This document shows positions 12,693 through 21,177 of a DNA stretch of 64,000 nt, piece by piece. Position 1 is the stretch's first letter. Every line of letters begins with the position of its first letter. The stretch covers positions 110,149,350 to 110,213,349 of the forward strand of contig CM063503.1 of the NCBI GenBank assembly GCA_032207245.1, given 5' to 3'. A program made the position numbers and the translations under genes. The notes under the pieces were generated by a model. That model was not told the origin of the DNA and searched no databases. It was given only the letters and a program-made list of their open reading frames with translations. This DNA is from Pardosa pseudoannulata. Lineage: Eukaryota > Arthropoda > Arachnida > Araneae > Lycosidae.

Positions 12693-13230
12693 ATGGCTCG
12701 GCAAAAAATTCCTGCTTAATACGAGCATGTTAGAGGTGAATGTTCTGGGTTCTCGCATATAGAGACTTGGTAGGAAAGTCGAAAAATCATTTAATATATG
12801 GTGGCATCACTAATGCGGCAATTAAACAGTGTTGAAAATAGCGATAAAAAACAACGATGATAAACAGCATCAGGATTTCAGTGATCATCCTAGAACAACA
12901 GAACGAGAAGACAGAGCGATTACCAGAGCAGCTCTCACAAGATTGGATTTATTGTTATCAATGATTCCATATGTAATAAATTTATGTGTGTCTCGCATAA
13001 CTCTGCAGATAACTGAAATAGCAAAATTTACGCTCGGTCCGAGTATTATGCCGATTAATTCTTGTAACTGTAAACCGTAAAGTCCGATTACAAGTCTGGT
13101 GCCGCCTAGATCTATGAACTTGAAATTGCACTATTGGGGGGAATCTATACTATGGTTTGGTTTTACAAAGAAGCCTCGTTTACAACTATGGCCAGACGAC
13201 TACAGAGATTGATATGCGTTTAATATTAAA
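12693..13230 (+). pseudogene. Tc1-like transposase N-terminal relic (copy A)
   Basis: Starting at ATG 12693 (MARQKIPA), the plus strand shows, through many stops and frame changes, the pattern of a Tc1-like transposase N-terminus. After the start comes a helix-turn-helix-like region, then TEREDRAITRAAL, matching the conserved region between the two DNA-binding subdomains, and then a segment ending QLWPDDYRD near 13190-13205. The catalytic core beyond this point is missing. The longest open piece (12829-13080, 83 codons) is part of this relic and not a separate gene. The assignment uses several motifs in the right order, so the family is fairly safe, and the gene is clearly dead. Confidence 0.7.
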
Positions 13231-13775
13231 CTGGTTTCTTTTTGGCATACATGTTTACACAATAACATTAAACGAAACATAATCATTAAGTTTTTGGTTA
13301 GATGCAATAGACTTAACAGTGACGATGAAGTAATGGATAAGCATATAATACGATTTATAAAACAGGCACATAATAGTGGATTTCCTACTAATTTTTGACA
13401 AACATTCTAAACATATTTTTCAATTTAACTGTAACCGAATGCCGTGATATATTTCTTTTGAACTGCTAAGTGTTATTTATTTAAGTGTATCCAGGTTTCG
13501 ACTGCTGTTTCATGCTTTCTTTATTCTTTCAATAATTGCTTAATTTTTGCTTGGTGTTTCCTTATGGAGTTCATCCACTATTTTATACTCATTTTATGTT
13601 TTGTATAATTTTATTGTGTTTGTATGATGTTTCTGACGTCTGGGAGTGTTGTTGCAGCTTAAAGAACTGCTTTTAAATAGAGTGCGGTCTCAACTTCCCT
13701 CAGCCATTTCGAAACAACATTTCACTGGTTTTTATTGTTTTTAGATTCTAGTTTTTCGGCTTTATTTTTATAGTG

Positions 13776-13776
<1 letters not shown>

Positions 13777-13827
<51 letters not shown>
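13777..13827. repeat. (TA)n microsatellite (copy A)
   Basis: Pure TA tract directly adjoining the CAGT-starting end of the Tc1-like relic at 13830. Tc1/mariner elements insert at TA, so the tract is a natural target. Confidence 0.95.
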
Positions 13828-13828
<1 letters not shown>

Positions 13829-13829
13829 G

Positions 13830-14290
13830 CAGTCATTACATTGTGACCACCCTAGCGTGGCATCCACTCCACAAGGTGCTGATAGGCAGTCTGAGGTAAC
13901 TTGTTCCAAGCGGTCATCACTGGCCCTGCAATTCTATCACACCGCGAGGGGTATCATTGCAGTACGAATTTCGTTTTGAATTTGGGACCACAAATGCTCT
14001 ATTGGATTAATGTATATTGAATTTGGTTACATGACTTGAAAGTCATTGGAATTTTCTTAGAACCACTCCTTGACTATTTGGCCCTTATGGTTTGATGCAT
14101 TATCGTGTTCGTAAACATCATACCCCTCTGGAAATACTGTTGTCATAAATTAGTGAACAAGGTTTGGAATGATATTATCGTAGCACACGGACTTCATGGA
14201 TTATTCTATGGGGAATATGGGTCCTAATGCTCTCCATAAAGACATTGCCCACACTATAATACCTCCATAAGAAACAATATAAAATTTTTT
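13830..14290 (-). pseudogene. Tc1-like transposase C-terminal relic (copy A)
   Basis: On the minus strand, from about 14290 to 13850, the translation follows the catalytic half of a Tc1-like transposase: a VWAMSLWRALGP region, FPEGYDVYEHDNASNHK (second catalytic Asp), then IVKEWF and, after a break, NPIEHLW (third catalytic residue, Glu). The C-terminal tail ends at a CAGTCATTACATTGTGACC sequence, which looks like a Tc1-type terminal repeat next to (TA)n. Several stops and indels make it non-functional. It lies opposite in strand to the N-terminal relic at 12693 and is probably a different Tc1 family. Confidence 0.75.
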
Positions 14291-14559
14291 GTCTAGTTTC
14301 TGATCACCTTGTCATCGAACTACATTAAGTAAAGATAAGGGAGAAACAAAAACATTCCATTTAGCAAGAGTATCAAGAAAAACGTGAGAAATAAGAACGG
14401 ATTAGAAGGAAATTACACAAGAGAATCAGTTAATAATCATATCGAGTTCAATGTAGGGAAAGGTGCTCCACGTGACCACGCTCATTCATCTTCAAACTTT
14501 CAAGTCGATGGACATTGTGTTAAACAGCAAAACCAAACTGATTAGTTGTGAGGATTAAA

Positions 14560-15460
14560 ATATGAAGCATTACAGAGTTAAGTCATTGAATGTTGCAACG
14601 CCTCTACGGTACACCAGACATTTTAAATATCTACCATGATCAGAAATCGCACGGAATGTGATCTGGCAAACGTGTTAGCCGTGGATTAGGAAATGAGCGA
14701 CTAATAACCCGTTCCTCTCTGAAGTGTTGGATCAATAGCACCTTGACAGGCCCATGGATATGTGGAGGCGCATGATCCTGCATGGAAATGGTCTATGTAA
14801 GGATCTGCCTTTTCTGTAGTTGTGACATAATAAACGTCTGAAGCATGGCATGGTTCCGACGCACATTCACCGATTTTTTCAAAGAAGAATTGCCTACGGT
14901 TGATTTTGATTGAACATTGCCTTGAATCTATACGAGAGAGTGACCTCACTTTTATATGTTGACTGTCCAATTGAGGTAATAATGAGCCTCGTCTCTCCAC
15001 AGAATATTTCAAGGACTAGACAGACAAACTGCCATTCTGTTCAGAAAACTGATTGCGAATGAGAGACGATGTGGCTTGTACCTTTTAAAGAACTCCTGGA
15101 TATGGCGTATCTTGAATGGGAAGCAGTGCATTATGTTTGAGATCATTTTGAACTGTTTTGTAGAGAACAGTCTATCTGTTGATACTGATATCTGTGACTG
15201 TGCGACAACTGCTGCGTTGATGACATGAGCAAGTACCGGTGTGACACGCTTTTTCCAGGTGGAATTCTTAATTAACTTGTATTTACAGATTTCTTAATCA
15301 TGGCCTGGTTACCGTTAGCAAAAAATTGTCCACATCTTAGGTTTTTTTCTAAGAAGAGATTCATGAATTCCAGCAAAAGCATTCCCCTTGTTTTCGTAAA
15401 ATAGTTTCACCAATAACTGACATTTAACGAAAGAGACCGTCATTAGTACAGCCGGAAACA
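14560..15460 (-). pseudogene. IS630/mariner-like transposase pseudogene (copy A)
   Basis: Read on the minus strand from about 15455, the gene starts VKLFYENKGNA, typical of the N-terminal helix-turn-helix of an IS630-Tc1-mariner family abundant in arachnids. It continues through an IRHIQEFF-like segment (about 15110) to NILWRDEAHYYLN (first catalytic Asp, about 14990), then FFFEKIGE. On an alternative frame comes MRLHISMGLSRCY, where the second catalytic Asp region (normally QDGAPPH) is damaged. The end is a GVATFNDL-like C-terminus (about 14600). All parts are in order and roughly full length, but spread over three frames with many stops. The open pieces at 14701-15012 and 15315-15545 belong to it. 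Confidence 0.8.
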
Positions 15461-15839
15461 TACACATAAACATGCGTACAACTTCAAACGTTTTATACCC
15501 TGTTTTATACTGGTTTGCATAAATCTTCCTCTTCTTCTCAAGCATAAAAATCTAGACATTTTTCTCCTACAACTGCCAACTTTTCCCGGGTTAACATTTT
15601 ATTACTTATAATTCTTGTTCTGGATTGGATTGTTGATATTGTTTCTATATTTCGGTTTGGTATAATACTTGATTTTAATACTTTTACAGAAAAAGTGCCC
15701 TCTGGTTAACATTTTGGGGTTTTTGGAAATTGAGTGAGCATACATCGTTTATAGATCATACAAAGAATTTCTTTTAATTCCGGTCATCCGTTTTCGTTGT
15801 AGGATGGCGTATATAAGGGAAGTTTAATTATAGCCTTCC

Positions 15840-15925
<86 letters not shown>
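15840..15925. repeat. (TA)n microsatellite (copy A)
   Basis: Pure TA tract followed by a short (TG)n run. It lies about 380 bp beyond the start of the IS630-like pseudogene. Confidence 0.95.
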
Positions 15926-15926
<1 letters not shown>

Positions 15927-17389
15927 GTGTGTGTGTAAAATATGAAACAAATTCTTTAGTGACCTGCTTTCATTGAGCATTTTAAATGTATCACTACTTT
16001 ATAGGCCTTTGTGTCATTGAGATGAAATCACGATCTTAAAAATATGATCTAAAGTAAAAAAGACGAAAAGTTATGTATTAGAAAAAAAATAGGATACTAA
16101 TTGGATGGTTTAACATAATTTTACGACGTATTTTTTGCTAAAAATCATGCTCAACAATTATTTTAAAAGTAGTTTTAAATACCGATACGTCGTCTAGAAT
16201 GCTGCTAACTGCATTATTATGAGATAAGAGGAACGCTTACTTTTTCAAAACTATTTATTTCAGAGGAGAATATTACTCATTGGTAAATGATGAATGACCA
16301 GAAAATGGTAATCGATTCTGCCCTACTTAGAAGAGAAAATTCTGCCCTTCTACATTTTTCAAATATTGATTAAAAATATGATTGATTTTACTTTCGTCTT
16401 GATAACGGAATGGTATCTTTTTCTATTCTATTCTAATCTGCAACCACTGGTCTTAGACATACACTTCCAATAGCACAAATATTTCGATATAAAATATTTC
16501 TTTTACATTAAAAAAATAATAAAAATTTAATTTTGTCCAAAAAAAAAACAAAATATTATTTTCTATACCTTTCCTAATTTCCTATCATTATATTAAGTAA
16601 AAATTGAAACCCGTCTGACGAAATTTAACACAAAAAGTAACTGTCGAGAATTATGAGAGGAAATTTGGAAAGCAATAATGTAATAAGGTAAAAATTGTTG
16701 ATCGTTATTGGATTTTGGAGTAACCGAGGTTGTTGGGGAGTAATAAATGTATTTTTTATACATTAAATGAAAGAAATGGATGTTTTATGTTGGGATTTAA
16801 AAAGAAATAAGTATAACAAATTTCTAAAATGGTTATTGAGCGTTAGAATGCTTTTGATTGCATTTTAGATAATTTTTTTGTTTATCTCAAAGTAAACTTA
16901 TTTGTAAATTTTAAGTATCCTGTTTGGAGAATGAGGTAAATAATTTTGGTTTTCAATAAACTTACAATAATCTGTAAGCCTACTAATCCGTATCCTATCG
17001 GTTCAAAAGTAGCTAATGAATCTTGATTCCAATTTGCATGGCTACCGTTATTTCAGATATGCAAAGTTGATCTCATGTCTGTGTTTATTTTAGTTATTCA
17101 GTTTTATTTGCACATTTAATTTAATTTTATTTTCTCTCTGTTAAAACCAATTTATTTTGTTACTAAGAATAACGCTGCAATACTTCTCAAAATTAAAATA
17201 TTTAACATTTCGTGTATGGACATAACTTTTATTTTGTGGATATCTTGGACACGAATGTAATGAGAACAGATCAACAGTGGCAAATATAAATGATAAAGTT
17301 ACAGAACAAATACAACCCATGAGGGTAAGACGCCCGTAACAGATAGTGACTTTAAACTAACCAGTGATACGCAGCAAGGCATCATTTAA

Positions 17390-19221
17390 CCCATATTTTA
17401 CCACACCAACTAAATATTTCTGTAAGTTTATAAAACTTCATCCATATCATTAATATGGTGTAACTAAGCATATAAAACCAAAATTTTGAAAAATGTATTT
17501 TCTTAAGTAATTAGCTGTCCTATAAATAGGACAACGGTCCAGTGCACTACTAAAATTTAACAAATATCACTTTCATTTCATTAGGCTGATTCATAGATGA
17601 AATTTGTGGAAATAGTAAATGCAAAGTCCAACGTTACATTTTAAGCACACTGCTGTTGGTTTTCTCTTACAGTTCCTGAACTATGATCTTTGATGAGGGA
17701 TAATAAAAAAGGATATTCATTGTACGTTGCTAAAATCAATAATTTATATCCAAATTTTATAAGTTTATTTTTCATGAATATCTTGCAAATGTGACTTCCA
17801 AAATATCTTACCATTCTTTCATCGATGGTGAGATTGTCAGAAAATGTACTAAATAGCTTCAAGGTTATGTTGATTTTGTTATAAAGAGGTCGAATTTTAT
17901 AAAAACGATCGTGTGAATCAGTTGAAGAATTATCGTTAAATTGAATAAAGGGCTTGGTGTCATTATACCGTTTTTGGACATACCGTTACTCACTAATCTA
18001 AGTCCAGTGTCTGGAGCATTTTCCCAGTACATTTTTTAGCGTTGAAACTAATAGTAACTGCTAAAGAAATTGACACCTAGAAATTGGGTGAGTTCTGTTT
18101 CTGTAATACTCAAAGAATGTATTTTCTTGGGGGGGGGGAGGAGGGGAGCTGCATACCTATTTGTTTCTGCTGCAGTACGATATATTATGCCATCAACCAT
18201 CAGATAGAAGAGTTCAACTGGAGTTTTTGGATGCAATCACGCTTATAATTTCATAATCTTCTATTGAAATTGAATCACTTAATAATTCAAATTTTGGTTG
18301 ACGTTTTACCTACTGGGGTTTTTTTTCGGTGGAAGATGACATTCTTTATAGTTATTTGATAAAATTTCAGTACCAGCGGTAGCTTGAATTTTTAGACCAG
18401 CATGCATTCCTGGCTTTTCACATTTTGTGGCTGAATCATCTATCTCTCCTTCATCACTAACAGAGTCTGAATTAGGAGGAACAATACCAATTTCAGGTTC
18501 ATCAAATCCTCATGACTCAAAGAATTTATATGTTCCAGAGCATCTTGAGCTGTTAAAAATTTGCTTTACATTTTTACCAAAGCAAAATGCAGAGTAAAAT
18601 ATCGAAATTCTTAGCATAAACAAACAGAGCTGCATGTAGGACTAAACACTAAACAAGTTTCAATCAATCATGAGAGTAAGAGAGTAAGTTTATCTTGCAA
18701 TATTCAGTTTTACTGAATAGAAAGACATATATTTTCTCTTGTTGTGTCCAGGTGTGCGAACAAATGTTTGAACTGGTTTTCATTGAAAGATAAGAAAAGA
18801 ATGTGAGCTATGAATGCAATAGCGAATTCGTAGAAAAATAATCGGGATTGGACCGTCGTCCTAATTTTAGGACACCTTTTTTATACTTACAAAATACACG
18901 TGTAAAATATATTTTTGAACAAAAACGTTCAGCTACATTATTAGTTGTGGTTATAAACTGCAAGTAACCTCCACAATGTTTGAAAAAAATAATAGTAATG
19001 AATATAAAATTAAAGATTATAAAATGACAATTTTTAAGGGGTTAATGAAAATAAATTTTACAATACAATATAATTTGATTTCTCAGTTTTTTTGTTATTA
19101 TGCTAAAGTGTGTCTATTTTAAAGGTGTTAAAATAAAATCCACTGATTAAATATTCATGACTTTATTATTAAATGGAATTTTATTTGCTGTCTTGTTTAT
19201 AGGACAGTGGTCCAATATGGG
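17390..19221 (-). mobile_element. Internally deleted piggyBac element (copy A)
   Basis: A 1,832-bp element lies between TTAA at 17386-17389 and TTAA at 19222-19225. The ends CCCATATTTTACCAC and GTGGTCCAATATGGG pair at 13 of 15 positions. Palindromes GTCCTA-TAAA-TAGGAC (17517-17532) and GTCCTA-ATTT-TAGGAC (18858-18873) lie inside each end. On the minus strand, a broken transposase runs from an acidic N-terminus (about 18600-18300), through TPVELFYLMVD (18230-18190), ENAPDTGLRLVSNGMSKN (about 18025) and NLTIDERMVRYFG (about 17825), to KFGYKLLILA. After that the core is missing. The rest of the catalytic domain and the cysteine-rich domain are gone, so it cannot encode active transposase. Confidence 0.9.
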
Positions 19222-19433
19222 TTAAATCAACACAGGCAGTCAAGTTGGTACATGAAGAGAAAAACTAAAGGTCAATGAGAGGTTGAAAAGTCAGAATCTT
19301 TGCCCATCCTTAACTCAACGTTCTTTGCGTGGGAAACAAACGATAGATTCTGAGACAAATATCAGCGTAGAATCGTGATATACATAATCACAAAATAAGA
19401 AAATGGGTTGTAGCCCAACATTTTGAGTATTGG
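19222..19433. other. Flank between piggyBac element and assembly gap
   Basis: About 210 bp of ordinary sequence after the TTAA of the piggyBac element. No gene or element end is recognised. Whether it still belongs to the large duplication cannot be tested, because copy B runs out of the window first. Confidence 0.6.
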
Positions 19434-19533
19434 NNNNNNNNNNNNNNNNNNNNNNNNNNNNNNNNNNNNNNNNNNNNNNNNNNNNNNNNNNNNNNNNNNN
19501 NNNNNNNNNNNNNNNNNNNNNNNNNNNNNNNNN
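19434..19533. other. Assembly gap of exactly 100 N
   Basis: The run is exactly 100 N, the usual placeholder for a gap of unknown size. It removes the first 23 or so bases of the 5' LTR and the left insertion junction of the gypsy element, so no target duplication can be read. Confidence 0.99.
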
Positions 19534-19610
19534 ACGAGCTAAGTGGCCGAATGGTCAAAGCACGCGATCCAGACCCGAAGATTGTGGGTTCGATCCTTGC
19601 CGTGGCTGTT
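19534..19610 (+). promoter_or_regulatory. tRNA-like segment with pol III box A and box B (5' LTR)
   Basis: TGGCCGAATGG (19544-19554) fits the box A consensus at every position, and GTTCGATCC (19588-19596) fits box B. They lie 33 nt apart, as in a tRNA gene. The stem pairing for a full cloverleaf is poor and position 33 of the would-be anticodon loop is not T, so this is a tRNA-derived promoter-like segment and not a tRNA gene. Confidence 0.65.
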
Positions 19611-19737
19611 TATCCATAGTACGGATTTTTAATTTAAAAATGTTATTTATTGTTTCCTTATGTTTCCTTATGTTCTTGAACTTTCTAGATCTTTCTTTAA
19701 TATGTAAATTATTTATTTCTCGAATATTCTGTTCGGG

Positions 19738-19745
19738 TATAAAAG
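19738..19745 (+). promoter_or_regulatory. TATA box in 5' LTR
   Basis: TATAAAAG lies about 120 bp before the LTR end, and AATAAA follows at 19810-19815. Transcription would therefore begin near 19765-19775, leaving a short R region. Confidence 0.7.
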
Positions 19746-19837
19746 CTGATACCCACTAGTTGTAGGCAACTTCTTGATCCTGTAAGGTTGCGAGTTGCTA
19801 CTTAGCTTCAATAAATTGTTCTGTTAAGTTAAACGGT

Positions 19838-21115
19838 GTGTTCATTCAAATCTTCGTGACAAATTTGGTGGAGGCGCCGGGTACCGATTTCGCCATTGTG
19901 GATAACTCTGACAGTGTTCGCAGAAGTCTCCGTTTAAGAGGATTACCTCCGGAATTTGGCCTGTACGACCCAGAAAAAAGAAAGAAGCAAATAATGCCCG
20001 AAGATACAAAGCCTGTCGTGGTAACTCCTACCTACCCGCCCCTAAGAAACCCTTCAACCTTCCGTGGGGAGCCTGGAGATGACCCTCGGAAATGGCTTGC
20101 AGAATACGATCGAGTGGCAAAGTTCAACAAATGGGATGAAATGATGTGTCTTGCAAACGTCTATTTTTTCCTGGACGGTACGGCCAAACAGTGGTACATA
20201 AATAATGAAGATACCTTGGACTCCTGGGACGCATTCAAGAGGGGTTTAAATGAACTTTTGGGCGATCGTCTCAAGTACACAAAAAAGGCCGAAGAACAAC
20301 TAAAATGTAGAGCTCAAAGGGCAGGAGAGAGTACTCAGTCCTACATTCAGAGTGTATTAGGGCTTTGTCAAGAAGTCAATCCTTCAATGTCCGACAACGA
20401 GAAAGTATCTCACTTAATGAAAGGAGTGGCTGAAGATATGTACCAAGTGCTCTTAATGAAAGAAGTGAAGACTACAGCTGACTTTATCAAGTGGTGTAAT
20501 TACATTGAGGACATGAGGCAAAAAAGAATTGGCCGAAAATTTGAGAGACTACCAAACGTCGTACCAGTTGCAACCATGGAGGAAGAGACAGATTTAGTGT
20601 CTCTTATCCGTAGAATTGTACGCGAAGAGGTAAATCGATTAGTAAATCAAGTCGACGAGTTTCCGGACCCCTATTCCCAGCCGCTACAGACCGTCATCCA
20701 AGACGAAGTCGAAAGAGCTTTGGCGCCAGTGGTCGTAAAGTCTGCAGACGCCCAACGACGTCCCACGTATGCAGCCGCTGTGACGAGGAAACCTAGAAGT
20801 TCTGTCCAGAGATCAGCACCGCAGCCCAGGAAAACGGACCTATGGAGAACGACCGACAACAGACCAGTTTGTTTCCACTGTGGACGCCCTGGACACGTCG
20901 TACGCTATTGCCGTGAGAGGAAGGCCATTTTTGACGATTATCGAGCCCGCCGACAGAACTTCGATGACGCTGACGATGAGTTTCGCCGACCCAGCCCCGA
21001 ACGCCGTTCTTTTCCTAGTCCTACTAGAGGCCGATCACCAACCCGTCGTTTCCGATCGCCGTCGCCATATCGTCGATCAGGTCAATCTCCAAGCCGTAGA
21101 AACGAGGAAAACTAA
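19838..21115 (+). CDS. gag: Gag polyprotein of the gypsy element
   Basis: The product is the structural protein that forms the particle and packages element RNA. The frame is open for 425 codons from 19838. However, that ATG lies inside the LTR and the frame would read through the primer-binding site. The internal ATG at 19994 (MPEDTKP, residue 53) is a likelier start and would give 373 residues. Residues of about 70-230 look like the retrotransposon capsid domain (FRGEPGDDPRKWLAEY, then a W-rich helical region). A zinc knuckle CFHCGRPGHVVRYC (residues 345-358, Cx2Cx4Hx4C) is intact. The C-terminal tail is rich in Arg-Ser-Pro, suggesting RNA binding. Pol lies in the -1 frame and overlaps the last 16 nt. 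No frameshift or premature stop is present. Confidence 0.93.
   Translation: MFIQIFVTNLVEAPGTDFAIVDNSDSVRRSLRLRGLPPEFGLYDPEKRKKQIMPEDTKPVVVTPTYPPLRNPSTFRGEPGDDPRKWLAEYDRVAKFNKWDEMMCLANVYFFLDGTAKQWYINNEDTLDSWDAFKRGLNELLGDRLKYTKKAEEQLKCRAQRAGESTQSYIQSVLGLCQEVNPSMSDNEKVSHLMKGVAEDMYQVLLMKEVKTTADFIKWCNYIEDMRQKRIGRKFERLPNVVPVATMEEETDLVSLIRRIVREEVNRLVNQVDEFPDPYSQPLQTVIQDEVERALAPVVVKSADAQRRPTYAAAVTRKPRSSVQRSAPQPRKTDLWRTTDNRPVCFHCGRPGHVVRYCRERKAIFDDYRARRQNFDDADDEFRRPSPERRSFPSPTRGRSPTRRFRSPSPYRRSGQSPSRRNEEN
19866..19885 (+). promoter_or_regulatory. Primer-binding site (minus-strand primer tRNA)
   Basis: TGGTGGAGGCGCCGGGTACC starts four bases after the LTR end. A TGG start complementary to the CCA end of a tRNA is the usual pattern. 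I cannot name the priming tRNA without a tRNA set. Confidence 0.7.
21100..21115 (+). promoter_or_regulatory. gag/pol overlap, candidate -1 frameshift window
   Basis: The pol frame is closed by TAG at 21097-21099 and gag ends at TAA 21113-21115. A gag-to-pol -1 shift must therefore happen in these 16 bases. GGAAAAC followed at once by TAA (21106-21115) is the best slip candidate, although it is not a perfect X-XXY-YYZ heptamer. Re-initiation at ATG 21178 is the alternative. Confidence 0.5.
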
Positions 21116-21177
21116 GCAGAGCGACCTTTCGAGGAGGTGAGGCCGCATGTTATGAAAATCCTCCATCGGCCGCAAGG

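Larger units (their letters stand above)
1..19061. repeat. Copy A of a >18.4 kb direct segmental duplication
   Basis: Base 1 aligns with base 45570 and the match can be followed to 19061/64000, always in the same orientation and order, so the two copies start about 45.6 kb apart. Most of the length is near-identical. The copies differ by scattered substitutions, short indels, (TA)n length, one extra 645-bp unit in copy A (4906-5550) and a few short divergent islands. Copy A may extend left of the window and right into 19062-19433, so neither true boundary is visible. Outside the elements listed separately, the stretches 60-1600, 3119-4905, 6416-7180, 8820-9700, 9760-10530, 11400-12690 and 15930-17380 show only AT-rich DNA with no gene I can support. 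Confidence 0.95.
19534..19861 (+). repeat. 5' LTR (first ~23 bp lost in gap)
   Basis: The sequence repeats at 24738-25065 with an offset of 5,204 bp and two mismatches. It ends TGACA, the terminal CA of a TG...CA LTR. Visible signals are a tRNA-like segment (19534-19610), TATAAAAG at 19738 and AATAAA at 19810. Confidence 0.97.

Noticed and set aside
13773..13979. Tyr/Ile-repeat frames over (TA)n (also 25002-25251 and 58593-58799)
   Set aside because: Pure microsatellite translation.
19544..19610. A functional tRNA gene in the LTR
   Set aside because: Box A and box B are perfect, but cloverleaf stems are poor, the anticodon loop lacks T33, and the sequence is repeated as part of both LTRs.
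19430..19759. 109-codon frame starting before the N gap, and its twin at 24700-24963
   Set aside because: It runs through 100 N into the LTR. The twin lies across the polypurine tract and the 3' LTR. Both are LTR readings.
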